In this document: piece after piece, positions 28,331 through 37,283 of the stretch
Position numbering within the stretch: position 1 is the first letter of the stretch
Layout: every line of letters begins with the position of its first letter
Assembly: GCA_900635495.1 (NCBI GenBank)
Contig: LR134136.1
Location: 3,720,001-3,784,000 of the forward strand
Origin: Atlantibacter hermannii
Lineage (GTDB): Bacteria > Pseudomonadota > Gammaproteobacteria > Enterobacterales > Enterobacteriaceae
Reading direction: 5' to 3'
Length of the DNA stretch: 64,000 nt
Position numbers and translations under genes: made by a program
The notes under the pieces: model-generated
Told to the model about the DNA's origin: nothing
Databases searched by the model: none
The model's input: the letters and a program-made list of their open reading frames with translations, nothing else

Positions 28331-28403
28331 TGTAACGCTGCTTTTCCCATAAAAAAAGCCCCCGCTATATGGCGGGGGCTTTTTACTGATGCAAGGTTGC
28401 CGG
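28331..28403. other. Synteny junction: minute-66 region joined to minute-2 region
   Basis: Left of this gap the gene order is that of E. coli minute 66 (epd to hemW). Right of it the order is that of minute 2, reversed (secA to sgrR). The expected neighbours yggM (after hemW) and mutT (after secA) are absent. The 73 bp contain only the bidirectional terminator and no IS or repeat end that I can recognise. Confidence 0.8.
28351..28384. terminator. Bidirectional terminator between hemW and secA
   Basis: A perfect GC-rich stem AGCCCCCGC-TATAT-GCGGGGGCT flanked by A7 on the left and T5 on the right. It serves rightward transcription from hemW and leftward transcription from secA. It sits on the synteny junction described in the findings. 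Confidence 0.85.
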
Positions 28404-31108
28404 TTAGCTCAGGCGACCATGACACTGTTTGTATTTCTTACCGGATCCGCATGGGCACGGATCGTTGCGGCCGACTTTACGCTCGCCGGTTTGTTCCGCC
28501 AGAGCCGCTGCTGCTGCGCTTTCATCATCCTGATGGCTAAGCTGCTGCATCTGCGACAGACGTTCAGCTTCTTCACGACGCTGCTGCTCCATCGCTTCCA
28601 CTTCTTCCGGCATCCGCACCTGAACTTTGCTCAGGGTGCTGATGACTTCATATTTCAGCGTTTCCAGCATGGTCGCGAACATGGCAAACGACTCACGTTT
28701 GTATTCCTGCTTCGGATCTTTCTGCGCGTAACCACGCAGGTGAATACCCTGACGCAGATAATCCATCGCCGCAAGGTGCTCTTTCCACAGGGAATCCAGG
28801 GTTTGCAGCATCACGCCTTTTTCGAAGTGACGCATCATCTCAGCGCCAACCACTTCTTCTTTACGCTTATAAACGTCGATAGCGTTCTGCAGAATGCGCT
28901 CGCGCAGCGTTTCTTCGTGCAGCTCAGGCTCTTTGTCCAGCCACTCGGCGATAGGAAGATCTAAATCGAAATCGTTTTTCAGACGTTCCTGGAGGCCCGG
29001 AATATCCCACATTTCTTCAAGAGACTGCGGCGGAATATGGCCATCAATAGTAGCCTTAAAGACGTCTTCGCGAATGCTGTTCACAGTTTCGCTGATGTCA
29101 GAAACATCCAGCAATTCGTTACGCTGGGTATAGATCGCACGACGCTGATCGTTCGCCACATCATCATATTCCAGCAGTTGCTTACGAATATCGAAGTTAC
29201 GGCTTTCCACTTTACGCTGGGCGTTGGCGATAGCTTTGGTCACCCACGGATGCTCAATGGCCTCGCCTGGCTTCATACCCAGTTTGCGCATCATGCTGGA
29301 AACGCGATCGGAGGCGAAAATACGCATCAGCGCATCTTCCATAGACAGATAGAAGCGAGAAGAACCGGCATCGCCCTGACGACCGGAACGGCCGCGCAGC
29401 TGGTTGTCGATACGGCGGGATTCGTGACGCTCAGTACCAATGATATGCAGACCACCCGAGGCCAGAACGGCTTCGTGACGTACCTGCCAGTCGGCTTTAA
29501 TCTGTGCGATTTGTTCCGGCGTCGGATCTTCAAGCTCAGCGATCTCTGCCTGCCAGCTGCCGCCCAGTACGATATCGGTACCACGGCCCGCCATGTTGGT
29601 TGCGATGGTTACCGCAGCCGGGAAACCGGCCTGGGCAACGATAGCCGCTTCATTGGCGTGGAATTTAGCGTTAAGAACGTTATGCGCAATGCCCGCTTTG
29701 GTCAGTTCATTGGACACCACTTCGGATTTTTCAATCGAAATGGTCCCCACCAGCACCGGCTGGCCTTTGGCGGTACGCTCTTTGATGTCTTCAATGATCG
29801 CATTGATTTTGTCCATCTCGGTCATGTAGACCAGATCTGGCATATCCTTACGGATCATAGGACGGTTGGTCGGCACCACAATGGTGTCGAGTTTGTAAAT
29901 TGAACGGAATTCAAAGGCTTCGGTATCCGCTGTACCGGTCATACCTGCCAGTTTTTCATACAGACGGAAGTAGTTCTGGAAAGTGATGGATGCCAGCGTC
30001 TGGTTTCGTTCTGGATTTCCACGCCTTCTTTGGCTTCCACCGCCTGGTGCAAGCCATCAGACCAGCGGCGGCCCTGCATGGTACGGCCAGTGTGCTCATC
30101 AACGATGATGACTTCGCCGTCTTTTACGATGTAATCCACATCGCGGGTGAATAGCGCATGGGCACGAAGGGCTGCGGTGACGTGGTGCATCAGCATGATA
30201 TTGGTCGGAGAGTAGAGTGATTCACCCTCTTCCATAATCCCCTGATTTACCAGCAACTCTTCAATTAATACCAGGCCACGTTCGGTCAGGTTAACCTGAC
30301 GGGCTTTTTCGTCGACGGAGAAGTGTCCTTCACCCTGGAAGGTGTCAGAGTCTTCTTTTTCCTGACGAACCAGGTGCGGGATGATTTTGTTTACTTTTTT
30401 GTACAGCTCGGAGCTGTCTTCGGCAGGACCGGAGATGATCAGCGGCGTACGCGCTTCATCGATGAGGATGGAGTCAACCTCATCCACCAGCGCATAATGC
30501 AGTTTACGCTGTACGCGTTCTTCAGGGCTGAACGCCATGTTGTCACGCAGGTAGTCGAAGCCGTATTCGTTGTTGGTGCCGTATGTGATATCTGCTGCGT
30601 AGGCTTCACGTTTAGCCGGAGCAGGCATACCTGGCAGGTTAATGCCAACGGTCATACCCAGGAACTCAAACAGCGGGCGGTTATTTTCCGCATCGCGCTG
30701 GGCCAGGTAGTCGTTCACGGTGACGACATGAACCCCTTTGCCGCTTAATGCGTTGAGGTAAGCGGGCAACGTTGCGGTCAGGGTTTTACCTTCACCGGTA
30801 CGCATTTCCGCGATGCAACGATCATTCAGCACCATGCCGCCCATCAGCTGCACGTCAAAGTGACGCATACCGAAGACACGCTTACTGGCTTCACGAACAA
30901 CGGCGAACGCTTCTGGCAGCAGGCTGTCAACGGTTTCACCCTTTTCGAGACGAGCCCGGAATTCGGCGGTTTTTGCTTTTAATTCGTCATCTGAAAGCTT
31001 TTCCAGCGCCGGTTCCATGGCATTAATGGCTGCGACAGTTTTACGCATACGACGCAGGGAACGGTCGTTACGGCTACCGAAAACTTTGGTTAATAAGTTA
31101 ATTATCAT
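28404..31108 (-). CDS. secA: SecA, preprotein translocase ATPase (frame broken by one missing base)
   Basis: Two frames join into the 901-residue SecA motor, equal to E. coli. Walker A GEGKTLTATLPAYL lies near 105, the DEAD-like box VDEVDSILIDEARTPLI near 207, and RGRSGRQGDAGSSRFY in the second motor domain. The C-terminal zinc finger CPCGSGKKYKQCHG is intact. The break is a missing base in the T run at 30004-30006; adding it gives IQNENQTLASITFQNYF. SecA is essential, so a sequencing error is the likely cause. The start MIINLLTKVFG at 31108 matches the family. It is controlled by secM upstream. Confidence 0.95.
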
Positions 31109-31123
31109 AATAAATCTCAAACG

Positions 31124-31139
31124 CCTCGCCTGTGCGAAG
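31124..31139 (-). promoter_or_regulatory. Small hairpin just upstream of the secA ribosome-binding region
   Basis: In the mRNA, CTTCGC-ACAG-GCGAGG forms a 6-bp stem (one G-U pair) about 15 nt upstream of the secA start. E. coli has a comparable CCGC/GCGG hairpin in the same place, part of the SecM-controlled structure that hides the secA start region. Confidence 0.5.
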
Positions 31140-31151
31140 AAATAAAAAAGA

Positions 31152-31290
31152 TGAGTATATACCCTAAATAATTCACGTTGCAGGACATCACTCCCCGGAG
31201 CGGCGAACAGCGTCAGCGTGGCCCTGAAGGGACAAAAGCCGAAGGCTTAATCACGCGGCGACGCATCTACAACCTGAACGTTAAGGGATG
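31152..31290. repeat. Imperfect palindromic repeat (MITE-like) between secM and secA
   Basis: About 139 bp with imperfect terminal inverted repeats. One end reads TATACCCTAAATAATTCACG then TTGCAG; the other, reversed, reads ATCCCTTAACGTTCAGG then TTGTAG. Ten of 12 bases agree in the TTCA.GTTG.AG block. The ends resemble short palindromic repeats common in enteric intergenic regions (recall, not a search). It contains internal small stems and no ORF. It starts 8 bp after the secM stop; E. coli has about 60 bp in total between secM and secA, against 189 bp here. Confidence 0.65.
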
Positions 31291-31297
31291 AGATGAC

Positions 31298-31801
31298 TTA
31301 GCTGAGGCGTTGAGGTCCTGCGCGAATGCCCTTAACCTGGCTAATCCAGTGGCTGATGGCAAAATGCCGATCGGAACAGCTGGCCGCTGGCAACAGGCTG
31401 AGCACCCGGGAAGGCTGAGATTCATGCGTAAGAAGTGCACTTAACGTATCAAGCAGAGCCAGTTGCTGCGCCTGAAGCGGGATTTTAACTTCATCCGCCA
31501 CCGGCAGCGCCTGAGGCGCCATGGCGAACGTCAAATGACGAATAACGGTGCGGATGGCATGTTGATGCCAGTAATCTACCGAAAAAGAAGGACGACGGAC
31601 TGTCTGCTGGAGCGCCAGCGTGTCGAATGAAAAGCGCTGGGGACTATCGATATTGCGGGTTGAAGCTTTTGCTGGCAGTTCCGGTTCGGCGCTGTTATTT
31701 AACGCAGGCAACCCAAGGCTTGCCGCGACCATCCCCAATAAGAGATGCGGCCAAAAAAAACGTCTGCCTATTTGTCGCCAACAGGTCAAAAGTCCGGACA
31801 C
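31298..31801 (-). CDS. secM: SecM, secretion monitor with translation-arrest peptide
   Basis: A 167-residue secreted regulator. The long signal region has the core RRFFWPHLLLGMVAASLGLPAL. The C-terminus carries the arrest motif F-xxxx-WI-xxxx-GIRAGP, here FAISHWISQVKGIRAGP, followed by QRLS. In E. coli, ribosome stalling at this peptide when secretion is poor exposes the secA start region. I start at GTG 31801, matching the E. coli N-terminus SG.LT.WRQ.G, with GGTGGG 5 bp upstream. The segment before the arrest motif (SRVLSLLPAASCSDR) is quite unlike E. coli. Confidence 0.93.
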   Translation of the reverse strand: MSGLLTCWRQIGRRFFWPHLLLGMVAASLGLPALNNSAEPELPAKASTRNIDSPQRFSFDTLALQQTVRRPSFSVDYWHQHAIRTVIRHLTFAMAPQALPVADEVKIPLQAQQLALLDTLSALLTHESQPSRVLSLLPAASCSDRHFAISHWISQVKGIRAGPQRLS

Positions 31802-31975
31802 GTTACCCACCAGAACAAACGAAAAGTTTCCGCCGTTCGTTAATCATTAAAATTTACGGTTAAATATTATCATCATTCCCGATGTCAGACAGCAGTAATC
31901 AAGCGTTGAAAGACCAGAAATGGGCAACAAACCGACAGTTAAACGGTTCATGGCGAAAGGATAATACAGAGAAGC

Positions 31976-32033
31976 AAAAAAAAACGGCCAGCTTTTCTGA
32001 TCGGAGAGAGTACCAGAAAAAAACCAGCCGTAT
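31976..32033 (-). terminator. Probable terminator between lpxC and secM
   Basis: On the reverse strand ACGGC ... TTTCTG pairs with CAGAAA ... GCCGT around a large loop, followed by nine T. It begins 13 bp after the lpxC stop. The stem is interrupted, so partial termination is more likely than a full stop; in E. coli secM-secA can be read from upstream. Confidence 0.5.
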
Positions 32034-32046
32034 TTAACGTGCGTTG

Positions 32047-32964
32047 TTACGCCAGAACGATGGAAGGTGCTTTGAAAGCGAGCGGCATTTCTGCTTCGTC
32101 TTCGAAAGTCACATATTCCCACGCTTCCTGTTTAGCCAGTACCGCTTGTAGCAGTTTGTTATTCAGTGCATGGCCTGATTTATAAGCCGTGAATGCACCA
32201 ATAATGTTGTGGCCACACATGAACAGGTCACCAATGGCGTCCAGCATTTTATGACGAACAAATTCGTCTTCAAAACGCAGGCCGTCTTCATTCAATACGC
32301 GATAATCGTCAACAACGATGGCACAATCGAAACTGCCGCCCAGGCACAGACCACGGGACTGCAGGTATTCAATATCACGCATGAAGCCAAAGGTACGCGC
32401 GCGGCTGATTTGACGCATAAACGCTTCAGCGGAGAAGTTCATCTGATAACGCTGGGTGCTGGCATCAATCGCCGGATGGTTAAAGTCGATGGTGAAATCC
32501 AACGAAAAACCATTATACGGCTTGAATTCGGCCCATTTGTCACCGTCTTCCACGCGAACGGTTTCTTTAATGCGAACAAATTTCTTGGCCACTTTCAGTT
32601 CATCAATACCTGCATCAAGCAGCAGATAGACGAACGGTGCGGCACTGCCATCCATAATCGGGATTTCCGGGGCGTCAACTTCGATAACAATGTTATCGAT
32701 ACCCAGGCCCGCCAGGGCGGCGTTCAGGTGCTCAACGGTAGAAATCCGCACGTCATGCTCATTGACCAGGCAAGTACAGAGCATGGTATCACGCACAGAT
32801 TTGGCATCAGCCGGAAAATCTACCGGAGGATTCAAGTCGGTGCGACGATAGATGACCCCGGTATTTGCCGGCGCAGGGCGTAACGTCAGTGTGACTTTCT
32901 TGCCGGTATGCAAACCGACGCCAGTCGCCTGAACGATACGTTTAAGAGTCCTTTGTTTGATCAT
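32047..32964 (-). CDS. lpxC: LpxC, UDP-3-O-acyl-N-acetylglucosamine deacetylase
   Basis: A complete 305-residue zinc deacetylase, the E. coli length. It performs the committed step of lipid A synthesis. The zinc ligands are visible: His79 in STVEHLNAAL, and His238 and Asp242 in RHKMLDAIGDL. The C-terminus ends in hydrophobic FKAPSIVLA, the kind of tail FtsH recognises in E. coli. It lies 101 bp downstream of ftsZ and upstream of secM, as in E. coli. Confidence 0.98.
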   Translation of the reverse strand: MIKQRTLKRIVQATGVGLHTGKKVTLTLRPAPANTGVIYRRTDLNPPVDFPADAKSVRDTMLCTCLVNEHDVRISTVEHLNAALAGLGIDNIVIEVDAPEIPIMDGSAAPFVYLLLDAGIDELKVAKKFVRIKETVRVEDGDKWAEFKPYNGFSLDFTIDFNHPAIDASTQRYQMNFSAEAFMRQISRARTFGFMRDIEYLQSRGLCLGGSFDCAIVVDDYRVLNEDGLRFEDEFVRHKMLDAIGDLFMCGHNIIGAFTAYKSGHALNNKLLQAVLAKQEAWEYVTFEDEAEMPLAFKAPSIVLA

Positions 32965-33065
32965 CGTATAATCTCGCCATATAACCTATACAACCGAGAG
33001 TGTATATCACAATCGGCAGCGCAGTTTAGCACAAAGAGCGCTGAATCCCAACTTCCGGTTTTTTC

Positions 33066-34217
33066 TTAGTCAGCTTGTTTGCGCAAAAACGCCGGAATAT
33101 CCAGATAATCCGGTTCTTTAGCAACTTGCGGCGTCGTGTCATTAACCGCTTTGGCTGCCGGTTTCTGTTCCTGCTGGAGCGGCGCCATACCATGCTGCTG
33201 GTAACGATCCATTACCGGCTGCTGAGTTTGCTTGTTAGTCACCAGGGTGATTTCCGGACGTTTGTCCATGCCGATACCCGTGGCAACAACAGTAACGCGC
33301 AGTTCATCATTCATATCCGGGTCGAGAGAAGTACCGATTACCACGGTCGCGTTATCAGATGCAAACGCACGGATGGTATTACCGACGGTTTCAAACTCGT
33401 CCAGACGCAGGTCAAAGCCCGCCGTGATGTTAACCAGAACGCCACGCGCGCCAGACAGATCGATATCTTCCAGCAGCGGAGAAGAGATCGCCATTTCGGC
33501 CGCTTCTTCCGCACGATCTTCGCCGCTTGCCACGCCAGAACCCATCATGGCGTAACCCATTTCAGACATCACGGTACGCACGTCCGCGAAGTCAACGTTC
33601 ATCAGGCCCGGACGCGTAATCAGCTCCGCGATGCCCTGAACGGCGCCTTTCAATACATCGTTTGCTGCGCCGAAGGCGTCCAGCAGAGAAATGCCGCGAC
33701 CCAGTACTTTCAGGAGCTTGTCGTTAGGGATAGTGATTAACGAGTCTACGTGCTTGGACAGCTCGGTAATTCCCTGCTCTGCAAAGGCCATACGCTTCTT
33801 GCCTTCGAAGTTGAAGGGCTTGGTTACCACTGCTACGGTCAGGATGCCCAGATCTTTGGCAACTTCCGCAACGACCGGCGCAGCGCCCGTACCTGTACCA
33901 CCGCCCATACCGGCAGCGATAAACACCATGTCTGCGCCATCCAGGGCGGCGCGCAGCGCTTCGCGGTCTTCATCCGCTGCGTTACGGCCTACTTCCGGGT
34001 TAGCACCGGCGCCAAGGCCTTTGGTGATCCCGCTACCAATCTGGATAGTCTGTCCTACTGCCGTCTTACGCAATGCCTGAGCATCGGTATTTACCGCAAA
34101 GAATTCCACACCTTCGATGCGCTCGCGCACCATGTGTTCGACGGCATTACCACCGCCACCGCCGACGCCGATGACTTTAATCACCGCGTCATTGGTCAGT
34201 TCCATAGGTTCAAACAT
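33066..34217 (-). CDS. ftsZ: FtsZ, tubulin-like division protein
   Basis: A complete 383-residue protein of E. coli length that forms the cytokinetic Z ring and hydrolyses GTP. The tubulin signature GGGTGTG lies at about 104-110, and the synergy loop with NVDFADVR follows. The conserved C-terminal peptide DYLDIPAFLRKQAD binds FtsA and ZipA. The start MFEPMELTND at 34217 was chosen over an in-frame start 48 codons upstream, which falls in the ftsA-ftsZ spacer. It follows ftsA by 61 bp. Confidence 0.98.
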   Translation of the reverse strand: MFEPMELTNDAVIKVIGVGGGGGNAVEHMVRERIEGVEFFAVNTDAQALRKTAVGQTIQIGSGITKGLGAGANPEVGRNAADEDREALRAALDGADMVFIAAGMGGGTGTGAAPVVAEVAKDLGILTVAVVTKPFNFEGKKRMAFAEQGITELSKHVDSLITIPNDKLLKVLGRGISLLDAFGAANDVLKGAVQGIAELITRPGLMNVDFADVRTVMSEMGYAMMGSGVASGEDRAEEAAEMAISSPLLEDIDLSGARGVLVNITAGFDLRLDEFETVGNTIRAFASDNATVVIGTSLDPDMNDELRVTVVATGIGMDKRPEITLVTNKQTQQPVMDRYQQHGMAPLQQEQKPAAKAVNDTTPQVAKEPDYLDIPAFLRKQAD

Positions 34218-34278
34218 AGTTTCTCTCCGTAATGTGCCTGTCGCCTGAGACCGCAAACTCAGCGGTCTCTTTTTAAAA

Positions 34279-35535
34279 TTAAAACTCTTTTCGTAGCCAA
34301 CCGTTGAGTCGTTTAATCCACGAGCCGACTGAAGTCCGTTTTTCCGTTTCCGTTTCACCACTGAGATGTGTTTCTTTCCCGTAGTGCAACAGGCCTACCG
34401 CCGTAGAATAATAAGGCTCCTGAGCATAATCAGTAAGCCCGGTAATATTCAATGGCTGCCCGATACGTACTTGCGTATGGAATACGCGTTGCGCACAGGC
34501 GGCGAGGCCTTCAATTTGCGCTGCGCCGCCAGTTAAGACGATGCCAGCCGCAAGGTGGTGTTTCACCCCTTGCTGACGCAACTGCTCCTGCAATTGCAAA
34601 ATTTCTTCGTTGACGAGGTTGAGCAACTCGGTATAACGCGGCTCAATCACCTCGGCAAGCGTTTGACGCTGTAAACTGCGCGGCGGTCGTCCGCCCACGC
34701 TCGGCACTTCGACGCTTTCGTCTTTGCCGACAATCGAGCCCAGCGCGCACCCGTGGCGCACTTTAATCGCTTCGGCGTCACTCGGCGGTGTGCCGAAGGC
34801 ATAAGCGATATCGCTGGTCACCACGTTCCCCGCATAGGGGATCACTTTGGTGTGGCGAAGCGCACCGCCGGTATAGACAGCGATATCCATTGTACCACCG
34901 CCGATATCCACGACACAGACGCCAAGTTCGCGTTCGTCTTCAGTTAGCACTGAATAACTCGCCGCAAGGCCCGCGAAAATGAGTTGGTCAACTTTAAGGC
35001 CACATCGTTCAACAGCTTTAACAATGTTTTTCGCCATGTCGTTATGACAGGTGATCAAATGGACCTTAGCCTGCATACGTACACCGGATAACCCTACCGG
35101 ATTTTTAATGCCTTCCTGATAATCGATAGCGTATTCCTGAGGAATAACATGCAAAACGCGATGTTCGTCGCGCACACGCACCGATTTGGCCGTATGAACC
35201 ACGTTTTCCACGTCTTCCTGCGTCACTTCCTCTTCCGAAATAGGCACCATACCGATTTCGTTCTGGCAACTAATGTGCTTACCCGAAAGCGCCAGATATA
35301 CCGAAGAGATCTGGCAATCTGCCATCAGTTCAGCCTGGTCGATGGCGCGTTGTACGCATTTCACCACCGACTCAAGATCGTTGACCCCACCTTTATCCAT
35401 ACCACGGGAGGGGCAACTCCCGACGCCAATTATATTGACCATACCGTCGGGCAGAACTTCCCCTACTAAAGCGGCGACCTTCGCAGTCCCAATCTCTAGT
35501 CCAACTACCAGTTTTCTGTCCGTCGCCTTGATCAT
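34279..35535 (-). CDS. ftsA: FtsA, actin-like division protein
   Basis: A complete 418-residue actin-family protein (E. coli 420). It tethers FtsZ to the membrane. The ATPase segments GLEIGTAKVAALVGE at the N-terminus, VVDIGGGTMDIAVY and GIVLTGGAAQIEGL are visible. The C-terminal amphipathic helix (SWIKRLNGWLRKEF) is the membrane anchor. It overlaps ftsQ by 4 bp (ATGA). Confidence 0.98.
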   Translation of the reverse strand: MIKATDRKLVVGLEIGTAKVAALVGEVLPDGMVNIIGVGSCPSRGMDKGGVNDLESVVKCVQRAIDQAELMADCQISSVYLALSGKHISCQNEIGMVPISEEEVTQEDVENVVHTAKSVRVRDEHRVLHVIPQEYAIDYQEGIKNPVGLSGVRMQAKVHLITCHNDMAKNIVKAVERCGLKVDQLIFAGLAASYSVLTEDERELGVCVVDIGGGTMDIAVYTGGALRHTKVIPYAGNVVTSDIAYAFGTPPSDAEAIKVRHGCALGSIVGKDESVEVPSVGGRPPRSLQRQTLAEVIEPRYTELLNLVNEEILQLQEQLRQQGVKHHLAAGIVLTGGAAQIEGLAACAQRVFHTQVRIGQPLNITGLTDYAQEPYYSTAVGLLHYGKETHLSGETETEKRTSVGSWIKRLNGWLRKEF

Positions 35536-36361
35536 TGTTGTTCTGCCTGTGCCTGATTCTGTTGCTGATTAGGTTCTTCAACTGGCGCGGGTATCCAACC
35601 CACCGCCGCGCCTGAGTCGTAGCGCAAATCAACATAACTGATTCGTTTTGCGTCAGCCTGCGACTGCTGCTGTAGAACCGGGTAGAGTTCTACAAACCGC
35701 GCCAGACGTTTCATCGTATCGCCTCTGCCCAGATTGAGCTTGATATCATTCGTCAGCGTCAACTGCCAGGAACGACGAGCGGTCATTGCCGCTTCCTTAA
35801 TGGTGAACCTGTCCTTTGCCAGCACTTGTCCCATATCGCGATATCCCTGAAGCACTTCATTTCACTGCCTTCAGGACCAGACAGCATCGGTAATATCTGT
35901 TTGCTGGTTCGCGACGCCGGCACGCTGAACGCATTTCCTTGCGCGTCAATCATGTGCTGGTCATTCCAACGTGCTATGGGCACATATTCAACCAGATGAA
36001 TCTTCAATTCGTCCGGCCACTGCTTTCTTACGCTTGCTTGCTTGATCCACGGCAAACGTTCGATTTGTTGCTGGATGATATTCACGTCCTGGGTCATAAA
36101 CGTTCCAGGCGAACCTAAAGCCAGAATCGACTGACGAATATCATCATTGCGCGTGTAGTGCCTTTCACCGGTCACTACCAGCTTTGATAAAGGAAGGCGC
36201 TGCGCATCTTCCATCCAGCCCAGCACCACCCAACCGCCAAAAAACACGGTACATAACACCGCCAGCAGAAACAACATTCCTGCAAGCCGCGTTCCATTAT
36301 TGCGGTTTGAGGTCGTCACTTCCTCTGAGCGGTTCCGGGTGTTTAGCGCTGCCTGCGACAT
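35532..36361 (-). CDS. ftsQ: FtsQ, bitopic division protein (frame broken by one missing base)
   Basis: Two frames join into a 276-residue protein of E. coli length. It has a short cytoplasmic N-terminus, one membrane helix (LAGMLFLLAVLCTVFFGGWVV at about 26-46), and the periplasmic POTRA domain (LSKLVVTGERHYTRNDDIRQ). The break is a missing base in the T run at 35860-35862; restoring it gives GSENEVLQGYRDMGQVLAKD. It is essential for recruiting FtsL and FtsB, so the break is attributed to sequencing error. It follows ddlB by 1 bp. Confidence 0.94.
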
Positions 36362-36362
36362 A

Positions 36363-37283
36363 TCACCCCGCCAATGCCAGTATGCGAATAACCAACTGCG
36401 AGAAGCTCAGACCCGCCTGACGCGCTGCCATCGGCACGAGGCTGTGGCTGGTCATCCCTGGCGCGGTATTCACTTCCAGCAAATAAAACTCGCCATCGCT
36501 GTCCAGCATAACGTCAACGCGCCCCCAGCCCCGGCAACCTAAAGCGTTCCACGCCTGAAGCACAAGGTCATTCAGCGCAGATTCGCGGTGGGCCTCCAGG
36601 CCTGACGGGCAGAAATATTGTGTATCATCAGAGAGATACTTAGCTTCATAATCATAGAAGGTTCCCGCCGGTTGAATACGAATTGACGGCAAAATTTCTT
36701 CGCCGAGGATCGCCACAGTAAATTCCGGCCCGCTCAACCATTTCTCAACCAGCACTTCTTCGTCATGTTCGAACGCTAAAGCCAGCGCGGCATCCAGCAT
36801 TTCCGCCGAATCCACTTTCGACATCCCGACGCTGGAGCCTTCGCGGCTTGGCTTAACAATAAGCGGTAAACCTAACGCGGCGATAGCCTGACGTGTGGCA
36901 GCATCCAGTCCTGCGGCGAACGCTTTACGTGTTAATGCAACCCAGGGCGCTACCGGCAGTCCTGCACCTTTCCAGAGCAATTTTGTACGCTGCTTATCCA
37001 TAGTAATGGCTGATGCCATCACGCCGCTGCCGGTATACGGCAGCCCGATAAGCTCCAGCATGCCCTGAAGCGTTCCATCCTCACCGCCGCGACCGTGCAA
37101 GGCGATAAATACTTTATCGAAGCCTTCTTCTTTTAACGTCGCAACCGGCACGTCACGCGGATCGACGGCATAAGCGTCAATGCCCCCTTCACGCAGGCCT
37201 TTCAGTACCGCCGCGCCGGACTGCAACGAGACATCGCGCTCTGCAGAATAACCGCCGAGCAGCACCGCAATTTTCTCAGCCAT
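36363..37283 (-). CDS. ddlB: DdlB, D-alanine-D-alanine ligase
   Basis: A complete 306-residue ATP-grasp ligase of E. coli length that makes the D-Ala-D-Ala dipeptide for peptidoglycan. Motifs are intact: ALHGRGGEDGTLQGMLE (about 62-78), KPSREGSSVGMSKV (about 144-157) and the metal site LEVNTAPGMTSHSLVP near the C-terminus. I start at MAEKIAVLLGG (37283), as in E. coli. It overlaps the murC 3' end by 8 bp. Confidence 0.97.
   Translation of the reverse strand: MAEKIAVLLGGYSAERDVSLQSGAAVLKGLREGGIDAYAVDPRDVPVATLKEEGFDKVFIALHGRGGEDGTLQGMLELIGLPYTGSGVMASAITMDKQRTKLLWKGAGLPVAPWVALTRKAFAAGLDAATRQAIAALGLPLIVKPSREGSSVGMSKVDSAEMLDAALALAFEHDEEVLVEKWLSGPEFTVAILGEEILPSIRIQPAGTFYDYEAKYLSDDTQYFCPSGLEAHRESALNDLVLQAWNALGCRGWGRVDVMLDSDGEFYLLEVNTAPGMTSHSLVPMAARQAGLSFSQLVIRILALAG

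Noticed and set aside
28331..28403. IS element or prophage edge at the hemW-secA junction
   Set aside because: The gap contains only a terminator hairpin; no transposase, attachment-site duplication or terminal repeats are visible.
31109..31297. A small protein gene between secM and secA
   Set aside because: No frame with a start and ribosome-binding site; the palindromic structure argues for a repeat element.
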